A stretch of DNA of 64,000 bases from Paramyrothecium sp. XJ0827 (taxonomy: Eukaryota; Ascomycota; Sordariomycetes; Hypocreales; Stachybotryaceae): assembly GCA_020881915.1 (NCBI GenBank), contig JAJFPB010000002.1, positions 5,591,001 to 5,655,000 of the forward strand, written 5' to 3'. This document shows positions 1-9,365 of this stretch, in pieces; positions within the stretch are counted from its first letter, which is position 1, and the number at the start of each line of letters is the position of its first letter. The notes below the pieces were generated by a model. That model made no database searches and was not told where the DNA came from. It saw only the letters and a list, made by a program, of their open reading frames with translations. Made by a program: the position numbers and the translations under genes.

Positions 1-2885
1 AAAGAAGAAATCGACTCTTCTTTCTGCAATTGCACTCGAAACGGTACAGTCGCGATCGTTGGTCCCAAAATATCTTCAATCCCTGCCACGGGCGCGTTTC
101 GACCGGACACGACCGCACCAAATACGACGTCTGGACTACCAGTGTATTGGCTTATGAGAAGACCCAAAGCGCCACGAATCAATGTTGATAGGGTGACGCC
201 GGGCGGTGTCCGTGATGGAAGCAGCTGGTCTATGCTTGTGTTCGCCTCTGGATCCATCATCGCGGTGGGCAGCTGAGGGAAAGTGGCAATCTCGCCATCG
301 CTCAGGTATGAACTCCAGTAGGCCTCGGTGTCGGCGCCATCCGTGCCTTGGAGATGCTGCACAAACTTGGCGAAATTTGCAGATTCGGTAATGGAATGCG
401 CGGAAACCTTGCCTTTGAACACATCCTCCAGAAGCTTTACCGTGAGTTGAAGTGACCATCCGTCGTATAGGGAGTGATGCATAGTCCATATGAACTTCTG
501 CGGCTTGCCTTGTGTATCATTGACTAGAGCTTGTCGGACTAGTCTCTCGCCGAGACCCATCGGTGTAGCCTTGTCCTTTTCAAGGTAAGCATCAAGGTCA
601 CTACTCTCGACATGAGTCCACTCAGTAGCTTCCTTGCACACTACGTTCAGCAGTCCAAGCTCACTGTGCTGGACAATCCTGGTTCGAAAGACTGCTACAG
701 ACTGGGACAGCTCCTCCCACGCTGAGATCAAGGAGCGAGGATCCACATCCTCGTGCAAGTCAAGTACAGCCTGGAAAATATAGTCACCTGTCCGCTTTGT
801 GGAGAGCGTGAACATGCCCTGCTGTAGCGGGGTGCAGGGAAATGCGTCTTCGACCAATGATTCAGTTGCTAAGTTGCACAGCCCAATCAGGCTGGTCTTC
901 AATGATTCAACATTCGAGTCATTTGCAACAAGGGAAAAGGGCGATAGGAGTCTTTCTTCCAATGGTTTCCTATCATTTTGTATGTCGACTTGTGCACTCA
1001 AGGTGGGATGCAAGAAGATGTCTTCCACAACGAGAACGAACCCAGCCTTGCGGGCAGCACCAACCAGCTTGATGGCTGAGAGAGAGTCTCCACCCACCTG
1101 GAGGAACTCATCGTCAAGGCCAATGCTGTCTGCCTCGACATTAAGCGCAGCTGCCCACAATTGGCGTAGATGAATCTCAGCCTCCGTTTGCGGCTGGCGT
1201 TGCGGACCATTGGCGCGAGAACCTCGCAGCTCTACCAACTTCTGGGCTGATATGGTGGAGCCCAGTTGGCGCAGAGCTTTTCGGTCTGCTTTTCCGGTGG
1301 TCGAAAGGGGTATTGCAGGGATTTTTATGTATAGTGACGGAACCATGTACGACGGGAGTGTTCGAGAAAGCTTCGTCTTGACGGTGTCACGTACATCCAC
1401 CAGCTCCAGGCCTTCGCCAATTTCTTTTGCATCGTACACGTCCGCAGCACCCGAGACAAAGACGACCAGCATCGATCTCTCTTTTTGGCCCCCTATCTCA
1501 ATTACCTCCGCGAGTACTGTGGCCGACGGTAGATGGGTTCGTACATGGAACTCGACTTCCGCAAGCTCCAATCGTTGACCACGAATCTTGACTTGTGTGT
1601 CCTTGCGGCCAAGGAAAGTCAACGTTCCGTCATCTTCAATGCGGACTACATCACCAGTTTTGTATAAGCGACCGGACCGGCCAGGTCGCGAGGATGAGCC
1701 TTGCAGCAGCCAATTAGGGTTCTCAATAAAGGCTTCTGCTGTTTGTTTTGGTAGGCCGAGATAGCCACGGGCTAGGATTGGTCCTTCGAGGAGAAGCTCT
1801 CCAGGGGTGCCCCTCGGTAGAAGTTTCTCATGGTCGTTTGGGTCCACAACCCAGGTGGCCGCACCGATACCGGTGCCTATTGATGTTGAGATGCTTGTTG
1901 ATATAGGAGTAGCGTTCAGAGTGCTCATTGGTGTGCATTCTGCTGGTCCATAGGCGTTGAGGACGATGATGTTGGAGTCCTTGAATCTTGCCAGGTCTCC
2001 TTCAGTAACAGCCTCTCCGGAAAGAATTAATGTTTGAAGATCGGGGAGCTGCTCAGGCTCCAACAATCGGGATGTTGATGGTGTAAGTGCAACCATTGTC
2101 GCGCGCATGGCTCTCAGTGTTTCATTGAGATCCCCTTTGCGCTGGGCTTCCGACGGGATACACATTGTGGCTCCGACTGAAAGTGTCATGATGACATTGT
2201 ACACAGAAACGTCGAATGCGTACGACGCGAAGTCGAATACTCTTGCATCCGCGTGGAAGCGGAATGCATCAGCTTGATGGTGACGAGCGCTGGAGAAGGC
2301 TGAATGTGTGACAACAATACCCTTGGGACGTCCAGTACTCCCAGAGGTGAAACAAATGTACATGGGCCATTTCGAGTCTGGCCTTTCCGGGATGAGTGAT
2401 CCATCCCGGATAATGTGTTGTTGGGGCAGCTCTGATCCAACGACCAGGACTGGCGTCTGTCCTGTTGCGAATACTCCCTGAGTGCTCTTGGATGCGCAGA
2501 TGACTCTAGGCTCGCACTGGTTGACGATTTCCCTAATTCGGTCTTCGGGCAGGTTTGCGTCAACCAGCGCAAACGCTCCACCAGCTTTGAGCACAGCCAA
2601 GATGGCCACCACAGTCCACATGGACTTCTCAAAATGCAGAGGGACAATCACCTCCGGGCCGACGCCGTGAACGATGAGCTGGTGTGCAAGCCGCGAGGAC
2701 AACTTGTCTAGTTCTCCATAGCTGATACTGCCGTCCCAAGCATCGACTGCTACCTTTTCAGGATGCTGAAAAACTCGTGTGGCGATTGTGTCGTGTACGC
2801 ACTCGTCGATGGTTTCTGGCAGCGAATGATTCAGCTCCCATAGAGCCTCGAGCTCATATCTCGCTAAGGTAGTCTTGTGCGCCAT
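1..2885 (-). CDS. Nonribosomal peptide synthetase, N-terminal part (A-T-C), runs off the left edge
   Basis: A single frame without stops runs from the ATG at 2885-2883 to the left edge (about 961 codons seen). Order: adenylation domain with the A3 core TSGSTGRPKG near residue 181, the substrate-pocket Asp in FDVSVYN, NAYGPAE, and the A8 core GRKDTQVKIRGQR near residue 426; a carrier protein with GGDSL (phosphopantetheine Ser near residue 601); then a condensation domain with PCTPLQQGM and the catalytic HHSLYDG near residues 803-809. It activates an amino or aryl acid as adenylate, loads it on the carrier and condenses it with the next unit; the substrate was not deduced. The protein starts directly with an A domain, as an initiation module does. 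No intron is needed in the visible part. It is divergent from the aldo/keto reductase gene at 3905, a possible tailoring partner (inference). Confidence 0.93.
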   Translation of the reverse strand, partial: MAHKTTLARYELEALWELNHSLPETIDECVHDTIATRVFQHPEKVAVDAWDGSISYGELDKLSSRLAHQLIVHGVGPEVIVPLHFEKSMWTVVAILAVLKAGGAFALVDANLPEDRIREIVNQCEPRVICASKSTQGVFATGQTPVLVVGSELPQQHIIRDGSLIPERPDSKWPMYICFTSGSTGRPKGIVVTHSAFSSARHHQADAFRFHADARVFDFASYAFDVSVYNVIMTLSVGATMCIPSEAQRKGDLNETLRAMRATMVALTPSTSRLLEPEQLPDLQTLILSGEAVTEGDLARFKDSNIIVLNAYGPAECTPMSTLNATPISTSISTSIGTGIGAATWVVDPNDHEKLLPRGTPGELLLEGPILARGYLGLPKQTAEAFIENPNWLLQGSSSRPGRSGRLYKTGDVVRIEDDGTLTFLGRKDTQVKIRGQRLELAEVEFHVRTHLPSATVLAEVIEIGGQKERSMLVVFVSGAADVYDAKEIGEGLELVDVRDTVKTKLSRTLPSYMVPSLYIKIPAIPLSTTGKADRKALRQLGSTISAQKLVELRGSRANGPQRQPQTEAEIHLRQLWAAALNVEADSIGLDDEFLQVGGDSLSAIKLVGAARKAGFVLVVEDIFLHPTLSAQVDIQNDRKPLEERLLSPFSLVANDSNVESLKTSLIGLCNLATESLVEDAFPCTPLQQGMFTLSTKRTGDYIFQAVLDLHEDVDPRSLISAWEELSQSVAVFRTRIVQHSELGLLNVVCKEATEWTHVESSDLDAYLEKDKATPMGLGERLVRQALVNDTQGKPQKFIWTMHHSLYDGWSLQLTVKLLEDVFKGKVSAHSITESANFAKFVQHLQGTDGADTEAYWSSYLSDGEIATFPQLPTAMMDPEANTSIDQLLPSRTPPGVTLSTLIRGALGLLISQYTGSPDVVFGAVVSGRNAPVAGIEDILGPTIATVPFRVQLQKEESISS

Positions 2886-2922
2886 TGTGTGTGTGTGCGT
2901 GTGCGTGTGCGTAGGCGTATGT
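2885..2922. repeat. GT-rich microsatellite abutting the NRPS start codon
   Basis: Imperfect (GT)n/(GC)GT tract directly upstream of the NRPS ATG. On the NRPS transcript it reads as a CA-rich leader. Confidence 0.8.
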
Positions 2923-3904
2923 GCTTTGATGGAGTCTGATGCGATGGTATGGAGAACTGCCTTCGCTACATGACGTGGAAAGCTCCCGTCTTTAGGGATC
3001 CATGGAGCACATAACGGCCAGAGCACGTTGCACCCTTGTCAGTTGCCTCATGCAAAATGCATTACTGAACCATGCTATTCTCTCATGCAAAATGCGCCGG
3101 ATTTCCGCGCCTAGACCGTGCAGTAAGCCATGGACGAATAAAGCACGCCACCCCCGGTCTCTAGCGAGAGATGCACGGGGCACCTGCGTCAGGGCTGAGG
3201 GTCGTACGCAGCGGAATCAGGCAGCCGGTGGCTTGATGACACCAATTCGCATATTAATTCTCCATGGGTTCCTGAACATGCAGCCTGGTGTGCCAGCACG
3301 CCGGTGCGAATCCCGGGAATGCATCCTGCGGCCGTAGGCTATTTGCTCCACGTGTGGGACGGCTCACATTGAGGCTCTCTCATTAGCTGACGAATCCTTT
3401 AACAGGGAAGTGGATGTGCAGGGGTGTCAGATCATGAACCGAATCAGACGTTTTCGTCGGCCTATTTCGGCTCATTAATTGTCGGGGTCCGGAAACATTT
3501 TAGAGTCCGAAACAAGATATTGACAATTCAAGGTTGACGAATCTACAGTAGGCCCGAAGAGGAACTATGTCGCGGCCAAGCGACAAGCGCGTGTGCAACC
3601 ATTCGGAGAAATCATCTGCTCGGTAAGCCAACAGTTGCTTCCAAACCTCCAAGATCAAGGATTCAAAAGTCCAGTGGAAGGCCTGAATATTACTCCAATT
3701 TGGTCCTGAAGGGAAACTTTTTGCAATTGTTCGGAGGAATCAGTCACTGGATCTGTCAAGGGTAGCGCTGAATCATGTGTTTGTAGAATTTTAATATAGC
3801 GAGTATGTTGCCTGACTTGTTTCCAGTCCAAAGCCCAATATCAAGTCAATTACCAAGGTGTTTTGTTCTCCGTCTATGATTCAGTCTAATCGTCGCTGAT
3901 CGAC
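2923..3904. other. Divergent intergenic region NRPS / aldo-keto reductase
   Basis: About 1 kb between two divergent starts, presumably holding both promoters. No gene, RNA or clear repeat was recognised. A GGTGCGAATCCCG string near 3302 resembles a tRNA B box but lacks tRNA context. Confidence 0.6.
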
Positions 3905-6900
3905 ATGAAGCGATCGGTTCCGAAGCTCCTGGCGGTGCCAGATGTGCTCCTCAAGTCCGTCTCCCTGACCAAGGCGTCATATCGAACACTGGGCAGCAGC
4001 GGTCTGCGAGTTTCCAACCCAATTCTTGGAGGCGCGCATTTCGGTAGCACGCGCTGGTTGCCATGGGTTCTCGAGGAAGACAAGGTATGAATGTTGTGAC
4101 ACAACGTCATTCACCCACTTTTGAGTGGCTCGCTAACGCCATGCAGGCGCTTAAGATATTGAAGGCTGCATATGATTCTGGTATCAATACGGTAATTGTT
4201 CTAGTCCAAAAGAAAAGCCCACAATTCTTACCATCCAATGGCAGTGGGACACGGCAAACTCATATTCCAATGGCGAGTCTGAGCGAATCATGGGCAAGGC
4301 CCTTCGCGAGTTCAATATTCCTCGTCGCAAGGTCGTTCTAATGACAAAATGTTTCCGTGTCGTTTGTGACTCCGAGCACTTCGACCCTGGCGCAGGAACT
4401 CATATGCATCACCAGCATGCCGATAAAAGCAAGGACTATGTTAATAATTGGGGTAAAATCTTTGACGGATGATGTTATTAACCCAGCTCACATTCCGCAG
4501 GTCTATCACGAACAGCGATCTACAATTCTGTTGAAGCTTCTCTGGACCGTCTTAACACTTCATACATCGACGTTCTACAGATACATCGTTTTGACCCCAC
4601 TGTTCCGGTCGAGGAGACGATGAGTGCCCTCCATGACGTTGTCAAGGCGGGGATGGTACGCTACATTGGAGCGAGCTCAATGTGGACCTACCAGTTTGCA
4701 ATGATGCAGCAGGTTGCTGAGAAGAACGGATGGACAAAATTCATCTCCATGCAAAATCATTACAACTTACTCTACCGCGAAGAAGAACGAGAAATGGTCA
4801 AATACTGCAACGCAACAGGCGTTGGTCTTATCCCTGTCAGTACCCTCACGTTACTTCTGGCAGTGAAGTAAATAGTGTGGCCGTAAATAAGACAATATCA
4901 TATTCAATATCGTATTGCCTGCACGGTATTTTTATACCGTGCAGTGCAAGCAACACCGGAAACCGTGTAATACAGTGCGTGGTTGTTCAAATATCGTATA
5001 AATATGATATCAAATATAGTGCAAGTACTATGTAATACGAGTAGTACGAGGATTCTCCCCATAACCTATATGAAGCATTATGAAGATCCCAATTTACAGG
5101 ACTTTTTACTGACGAAGTGTAACCTGGTTGATCTGCACTCGGTTGATGCCGATAGTAATAACGCCACCAAATAAAGGCCTCGTCACAAACTCCTGAGTGT
5201 TTGAGTGAGTATGTAACAAGCTCGCCAGCTCTCCGAGAGCTTTCAGTTCTTCTTTTCTTCAATGCAATCAATTTGTTGGTTTCCAAGCATGCTTCTGGAC
5301 GAATAAGGCCTATGCCCCTTACATGAAGCGTGTCAGCTCCTGAACTTTCCCTACTTCCTCAACAAGTCTTATCCTACGAAATAATGGCTTCTCAGCGCTC
5401 AGGCATTAGCGCTTCCTTCACGGCTACATCATCCCAGACTTCCCTAGCCCCTGATTCGTCGGTTATCAGCGACAACGGAGATTCTGATGTCGGAGAGACA
5501 TCTATTTCGCCGTTGTTAACCTCTCAATTTAAGAAGAAGAAGCGTACGTCGAAGATATGGGATCATACGCCCTTCGGAAGGAATCAGATCGTCCGTAATA
5601 CGGAAGGTCAGATTATATGGCGTTGCAAGTACTGTAAAGGGAAGCCTGCCGAATATCTCGAAAATGGAGGCACGGCACACATCTACAAGCACCTTAAATC
5701 TCACACTACTCTCGATATATTAACGCCTAATGAAGAAAGGGCTGCTAAAACAAGGAATCACCTTGTGGAAGCCTTCTCACGGATGTCTCAGAACACGAAT
5801 CCCCTCAAACGCCGTCGACACGATGACGAAACGACAGATCTTGACGCTGATAAGTTTGAGCAACTGTATGTAGAGTGGATTGCAGACTGCGGGATTGCAC
5901 TTCGTATAGCAACAAGAGAAAGCTTTCGAGCGTAAGTGCTCTAATACACTTAAGATTAATGGTTCATATACTAATCTTATGCCCTTTTAGCTTGCTCAAA
6001 TTCCTCAATCCTGGAGTCCTCTCGATTTTACCTACATCACATCAAACGATTCGCGAGTGGGTGATGCGAACGTTTGAGACGCAAAAGCGACGTATACGAC
6101 AAGTTCTCCAATCAGCTATCTCGAGAATACACTTCACCGTCGATATATGGTCCTCTCCAAATAAGCTTGGTATCCTTGGTATTGTTGCACACTTCATTGA
6201 TAGCAACGGCGAGCTGGTTTCATATTGTGTCGCTTTACGAGAGGTACACGGCAAGCATTCAGGAGAGAATCAGGCCCATATCGTGATGAATGTCGTCGAG
6301 GACTACGGAATTGTCACCCAGATTGGATACTTTGTTTCAGACAATGCAGACTCGAATGATACGTTGATGAATTCTCTACAGAAATGCACGCCTCTATCAA
6401 TTTATTGAGAGAACAATACTAATGATTAATAGTGTTGAACGAGAGGCACAATATCATATACGACGCGAAACATCACCGCCTTCGTTGTAACGGTCATACC
6501 ATCAATCTAGCGGCTCATGCGTTTATGTTCCCAAAAACCGCACCCGACGAAGCCCCTACGAAAAACCAGGTTAAAAAGGACACTACGAGCGAATATATCA
6601 AGCCTTCAGACGCTGATATATTGAAGTGGAGGAAGGCTGGTCCTCTTGGCAAGCTCCACAACATCGTTGTCTTTATCCGATGTAGTCCACAACGGATACA
6701 GAGGTTTAAGGAGATCAGTGAGAAAAAGGGTCTTCTTCGTGACAACGATACAAGATGGAACTCAAAGTACTACATGATTGAGAGAGCCATTGAGCTTGCA
6801 GATCAAATTGATTACTATTGCTCAAAGGAGAAGGACCTTAAGCTTGATTCGCGTATGCTATATATCCAATTGAGAGGACAACACTAATAGTTTCTAGTTT

Positions 6901-8599
6901 CCGAACAAGACTGGGCTGAGCTGAAAAAATTTGCAACTTCCTCAAGTCATTCACCGATGCCACCAAGGCTGCAGAAGGTCACGCGCATACAATCGATCGA
7001 ACGCTACCCATAATGGACTTCCTGCTTAGCAAATTTGAGGCTGCACGAATCGAGTACGCAGATGACGCTTTTATGACGCCTTGTATTGATGCTGGATGGG
7101 CGAAACTCGACGCATATTACACTCTTACAGAGCGGTCACCTGCTTATGTTGCAGCTATTGTCCTCAGCCCTCATCGAAAGTGGCACTACTTTGACACCGC
7201 CTGGGAGGAACATCCTGAGTGGATTGAGAGCAATAAGACTGCCGTAGAAGATCTCTGGAAGTCTCGTTACGCACCAGTCGCCAAGTCAGCGGAATCGTCG
7301 GCCCAGTCCTTGGTTGAAAAGCCACTAGTGAAGAACTCGTTTCTTGCATGGGAAGACGAACATGAGGACCCCGAGCTTCCTACCCTATTTGACGAGTATC
7401 AGAACTATATATCAGCCCCAAGAATCAAAGTCAAGGATGTACGAAGGTGGTGGCTTGAGGATACACAACAAACGCTCTATCCAAACCTTTCCAAAATGGC
7501 GCTCGATCTTTTGTCAATTCCTGCGATGTCTGCTGAGCCAGAACGTCTCTTCTCTGATACAAAAATCACCCTCCAAGATCGCAGGAACAGGTTAGGGATT
7601 GATATAATTGAGGCAATTGAGTGCATAAAGTCCTGGTCGAAGTCTCACAAATTGGCTTGGGTTGACGACGTTGAGCTTGTCTTGGATACAGCTATCATTG
7701 GAGAAGAGGAACAGCAGGGGTCTTCTAACATTATACCTGATATTACGAGCAATAGATAGTATGCAAACAATTCAAACTCATAATGCTCGAATCTGTGGAG
7801 TTTTCTTTTGACCCCTAGATCTACCTACTTCATTCTCACGCTTAAGCAATAGGAGTGACGTTAAATTAGTCAATTATGTAGCTTAAGTAAACCCTTAACA
7901 TACGCGAGCGAGGTCTAGGAAAAACGTTTTCCTGAGCGTTCTCGTTATCTGGCAATAGTATAATCTTATATGTTGACTGTGAATGGCTTCATCTTGTTAG
8001 GGTCCGTGAGACTATCTTGAGCCTCAACCTTACTCAATGTGGTTAGTTTTATGCTTAGGCCATGCGGCTCTTCGCACGCCGTGCGATATGATATTACGAT
8101 ACGATATTGCTTAAATATAGTGGAATACCGTATGCCGTGCAGTGCACCGAATTCCTAAACAATCCAGTGCAGTGTGGCGTTGAAAAAATATCGTATACCG
8201 TATTTTGCACTATTTACTTCACTGACTTCTGGAGGTCAGAATTCTAACTCATCATCGAACTAGTGGGCACCACTTGCCAGCGGTAGACTCGCGCGGCCTT
8301 TGACTGAAACTACAATACGCTCTTCGTCGAACAATGGCGGTTTCTACGATCTTGGTGACGATGGTAACTCTGAAGAGATTGTGCGAAGGGTTGAAGAAAT
8401 TGCGAAAAAGAACGGCTGGCCAATGTCTCATGTAGCTCTAGCATGGCTGAATAAGAGGGTGGTCTCGCCGGTGATTGGGTTTAGTAGTCCGGAACGAATG
8501 GACGAAGCTTTGTTGGGCTTGGAAAAGGTGCTGGCGCCGGAGGACGAGCAGTATCTCGAAGAAGCTTACAGGCCCCAAATCATACAAGGACATGTATGA
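3905..8599 (+). CDS. Aldo/keto reductase, intron 4 occupied by a hAT transposon
   Basis: Five exons: 3905-4084, 4147-4191, 4245-4452, 4501-4835 and 8264-8599. They sum to 1104 nt (367 aa). The family pattern is continuous across all joins: [18 protein letters not shown], then [16 protein letters not shown] with catalytic Asp and Tyr, the LMTK lysine, LQIHRFD, IGASSMW, and [15 protein letters not shown] across intron 4. NADPH-dependent reduction of aldehydes or ketones is the family role; the substrate is unknown. Intron 4 (4836-8263) is 3428 nt because a transposon sits in it. Without the element and one target copy it is a normal 56-nt intron starting GTCAGT and ending in CTAG, with CTAAC upstream. 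The coding sequence is undamaged, so function depends on whether the long intron is spliced. The neighbour on the left is an NRPS read in the opposite direction. Confidence 0.88.
4853..4860. repeat. Left target-site duplication of the hAT element
   Basis: ACTTCTGG, identical to 8225-8232; directly abuts the left terminal repeat. Confidence 0.95.
4920..4943. repeat. Subterminal hairpin in the left end of the hAT element
   Basis: Perfect 10-bp arms TGCACGGTAT / ATACCGTGCA around a four-T loop. The adjoining CCGTGCAGTGCA string recurs near the right end at about 8139-8150. hAT transposases commonly bind such subterminal repeats (known for the family; inferred here). Confidence 0.75.
5384..7759 (+). 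pseudogene. hAT transposase gene with a one-base frameshift
   Basis: Proposed exons are 5384-5931, 5991-6385, 6433-6852 and 6898-7759. Exon 1 has a BED zinc finger (WRCKYC...HIYKHLKSH, about residues 80-115) after a Ser/Thr-rich basic start. Exon 2 has the RNase-H-like core ([19 protein letters not shown]) and exon 3 has [16 protein letters not shown]. The C-terminal hAT dimerisation domain is at about 7480-7650 ([18 protein letters not shown]). Two oddities were seen. Intron 2 (6386-6432) would start with GC instead of GT. In exon 4 the frame changes at the A6 run 6924-6929, where a seventh A would join both frames. As assembled the protein is truncated, so the copy is either non-autonomous or carries an assembly error. 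Role if intact: cut-and-paste transposition. Confidence 0.85.
8225..8232. repeat. Right target-site duplication of the hAT element
   Basis: ACTTCTGG, identical to 4853-4860; directly abuts the right terminal repeat. Confidence 0.95.
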
Positions 8600-9365
8600 T
8601 GGGTTGGAATGATAGAGTTTTGGCTAGGAAGCTATGGGTTGTTGTTTTTTTGTAGCATAGAATGGATGAGTCTTCATCTTTAGCCCCAAGGCAACCGCAA
8701 GCAAGGTCCAGTACAAAGTAATGTTCAGTTGTATAAGAGTGGGTTTATGATCAGTGCGGCAGACGACGGCTGGCACCATGACTCGGGAACCAAATCCCAT
8801 GCTCAGACGGGACTAGCAGTCAATGTCAAGCTTCGAAGCCAAATGATCGAAGGCGGTAAGAAGAGGGAACAATAAGCGGGAGAAAATGACAACAGAAGTG
8901 ACTAATTGGCTTTGTCTCAACGCCTGCATACCTCACAAAAGTAAGTTGAGAGACATTCCTCTCCGAGACACGGGACGAAACCTTGTCTAAAAGAAACGTA
9001 CTACCGGGACGCAAGCTTGTCTGAATGCTTGAACACTACAAGCCTCTATTACAGAAGCTCCTTTAAATGCAAAACCTTGTCGGCGTTTTACTTATTCAAA
9101 AGCCGCACATGGAATTGCCAAGACGGCAGAACATGTCTACCCTAGGTGTGCACATGGAAAATTCTTGAAGAGGTCTTGAAGCTTTTGTCGAATCATTGGC
9201 TGTTCTGAGCCGCACTCCCCGCATGATTCACATATTTTGTCATAGATGATGCTACCTCTGATAAATACTCACACTCATTTCCTCCCTCCCAACGGAAATC
9301 ATGAGCAGTTCTGTCAAGGCTGAATAGAAGTCGCCCACGCACGATTGATCGTTTTTGTTGTCACA
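8600..9365. other. Intergenic region
   Basis: Separates the aldo/keto reductase stop from the next start, both plus strand. No gene or repeat recognised. Confidence 0.6.

Larger units (their letters stand above)
4861..8224 (+). mobile_element. hAT-family DNA transposon, full length, inserted in an intron
   Basis: The ends are perfect 17-bp inverted repeats CAGTGAAGTAAATAGTG (4861-4877 and, inverted, 8208-8224). The flanking 8-bp direct duplication ACTTCTGG occurs at 4853-4860 and 8225-8232. CAGTG ends and 8-bp target duplication are hAT hallmarks. The element is 3364 bp and carries one BED-finger/hATC transposase gene in the orientation of the host gene. Perfect terminal repeats and target duplication suggest a recent insertion (inference). 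Confidence 0.97.

Noticed and set aside
3295..3315. tRNA-like B box (GGTGCGAATCCCG)
   Set aside because: No A box at the right distance and no cloverleaf-compatible arms in the flanking sequence.
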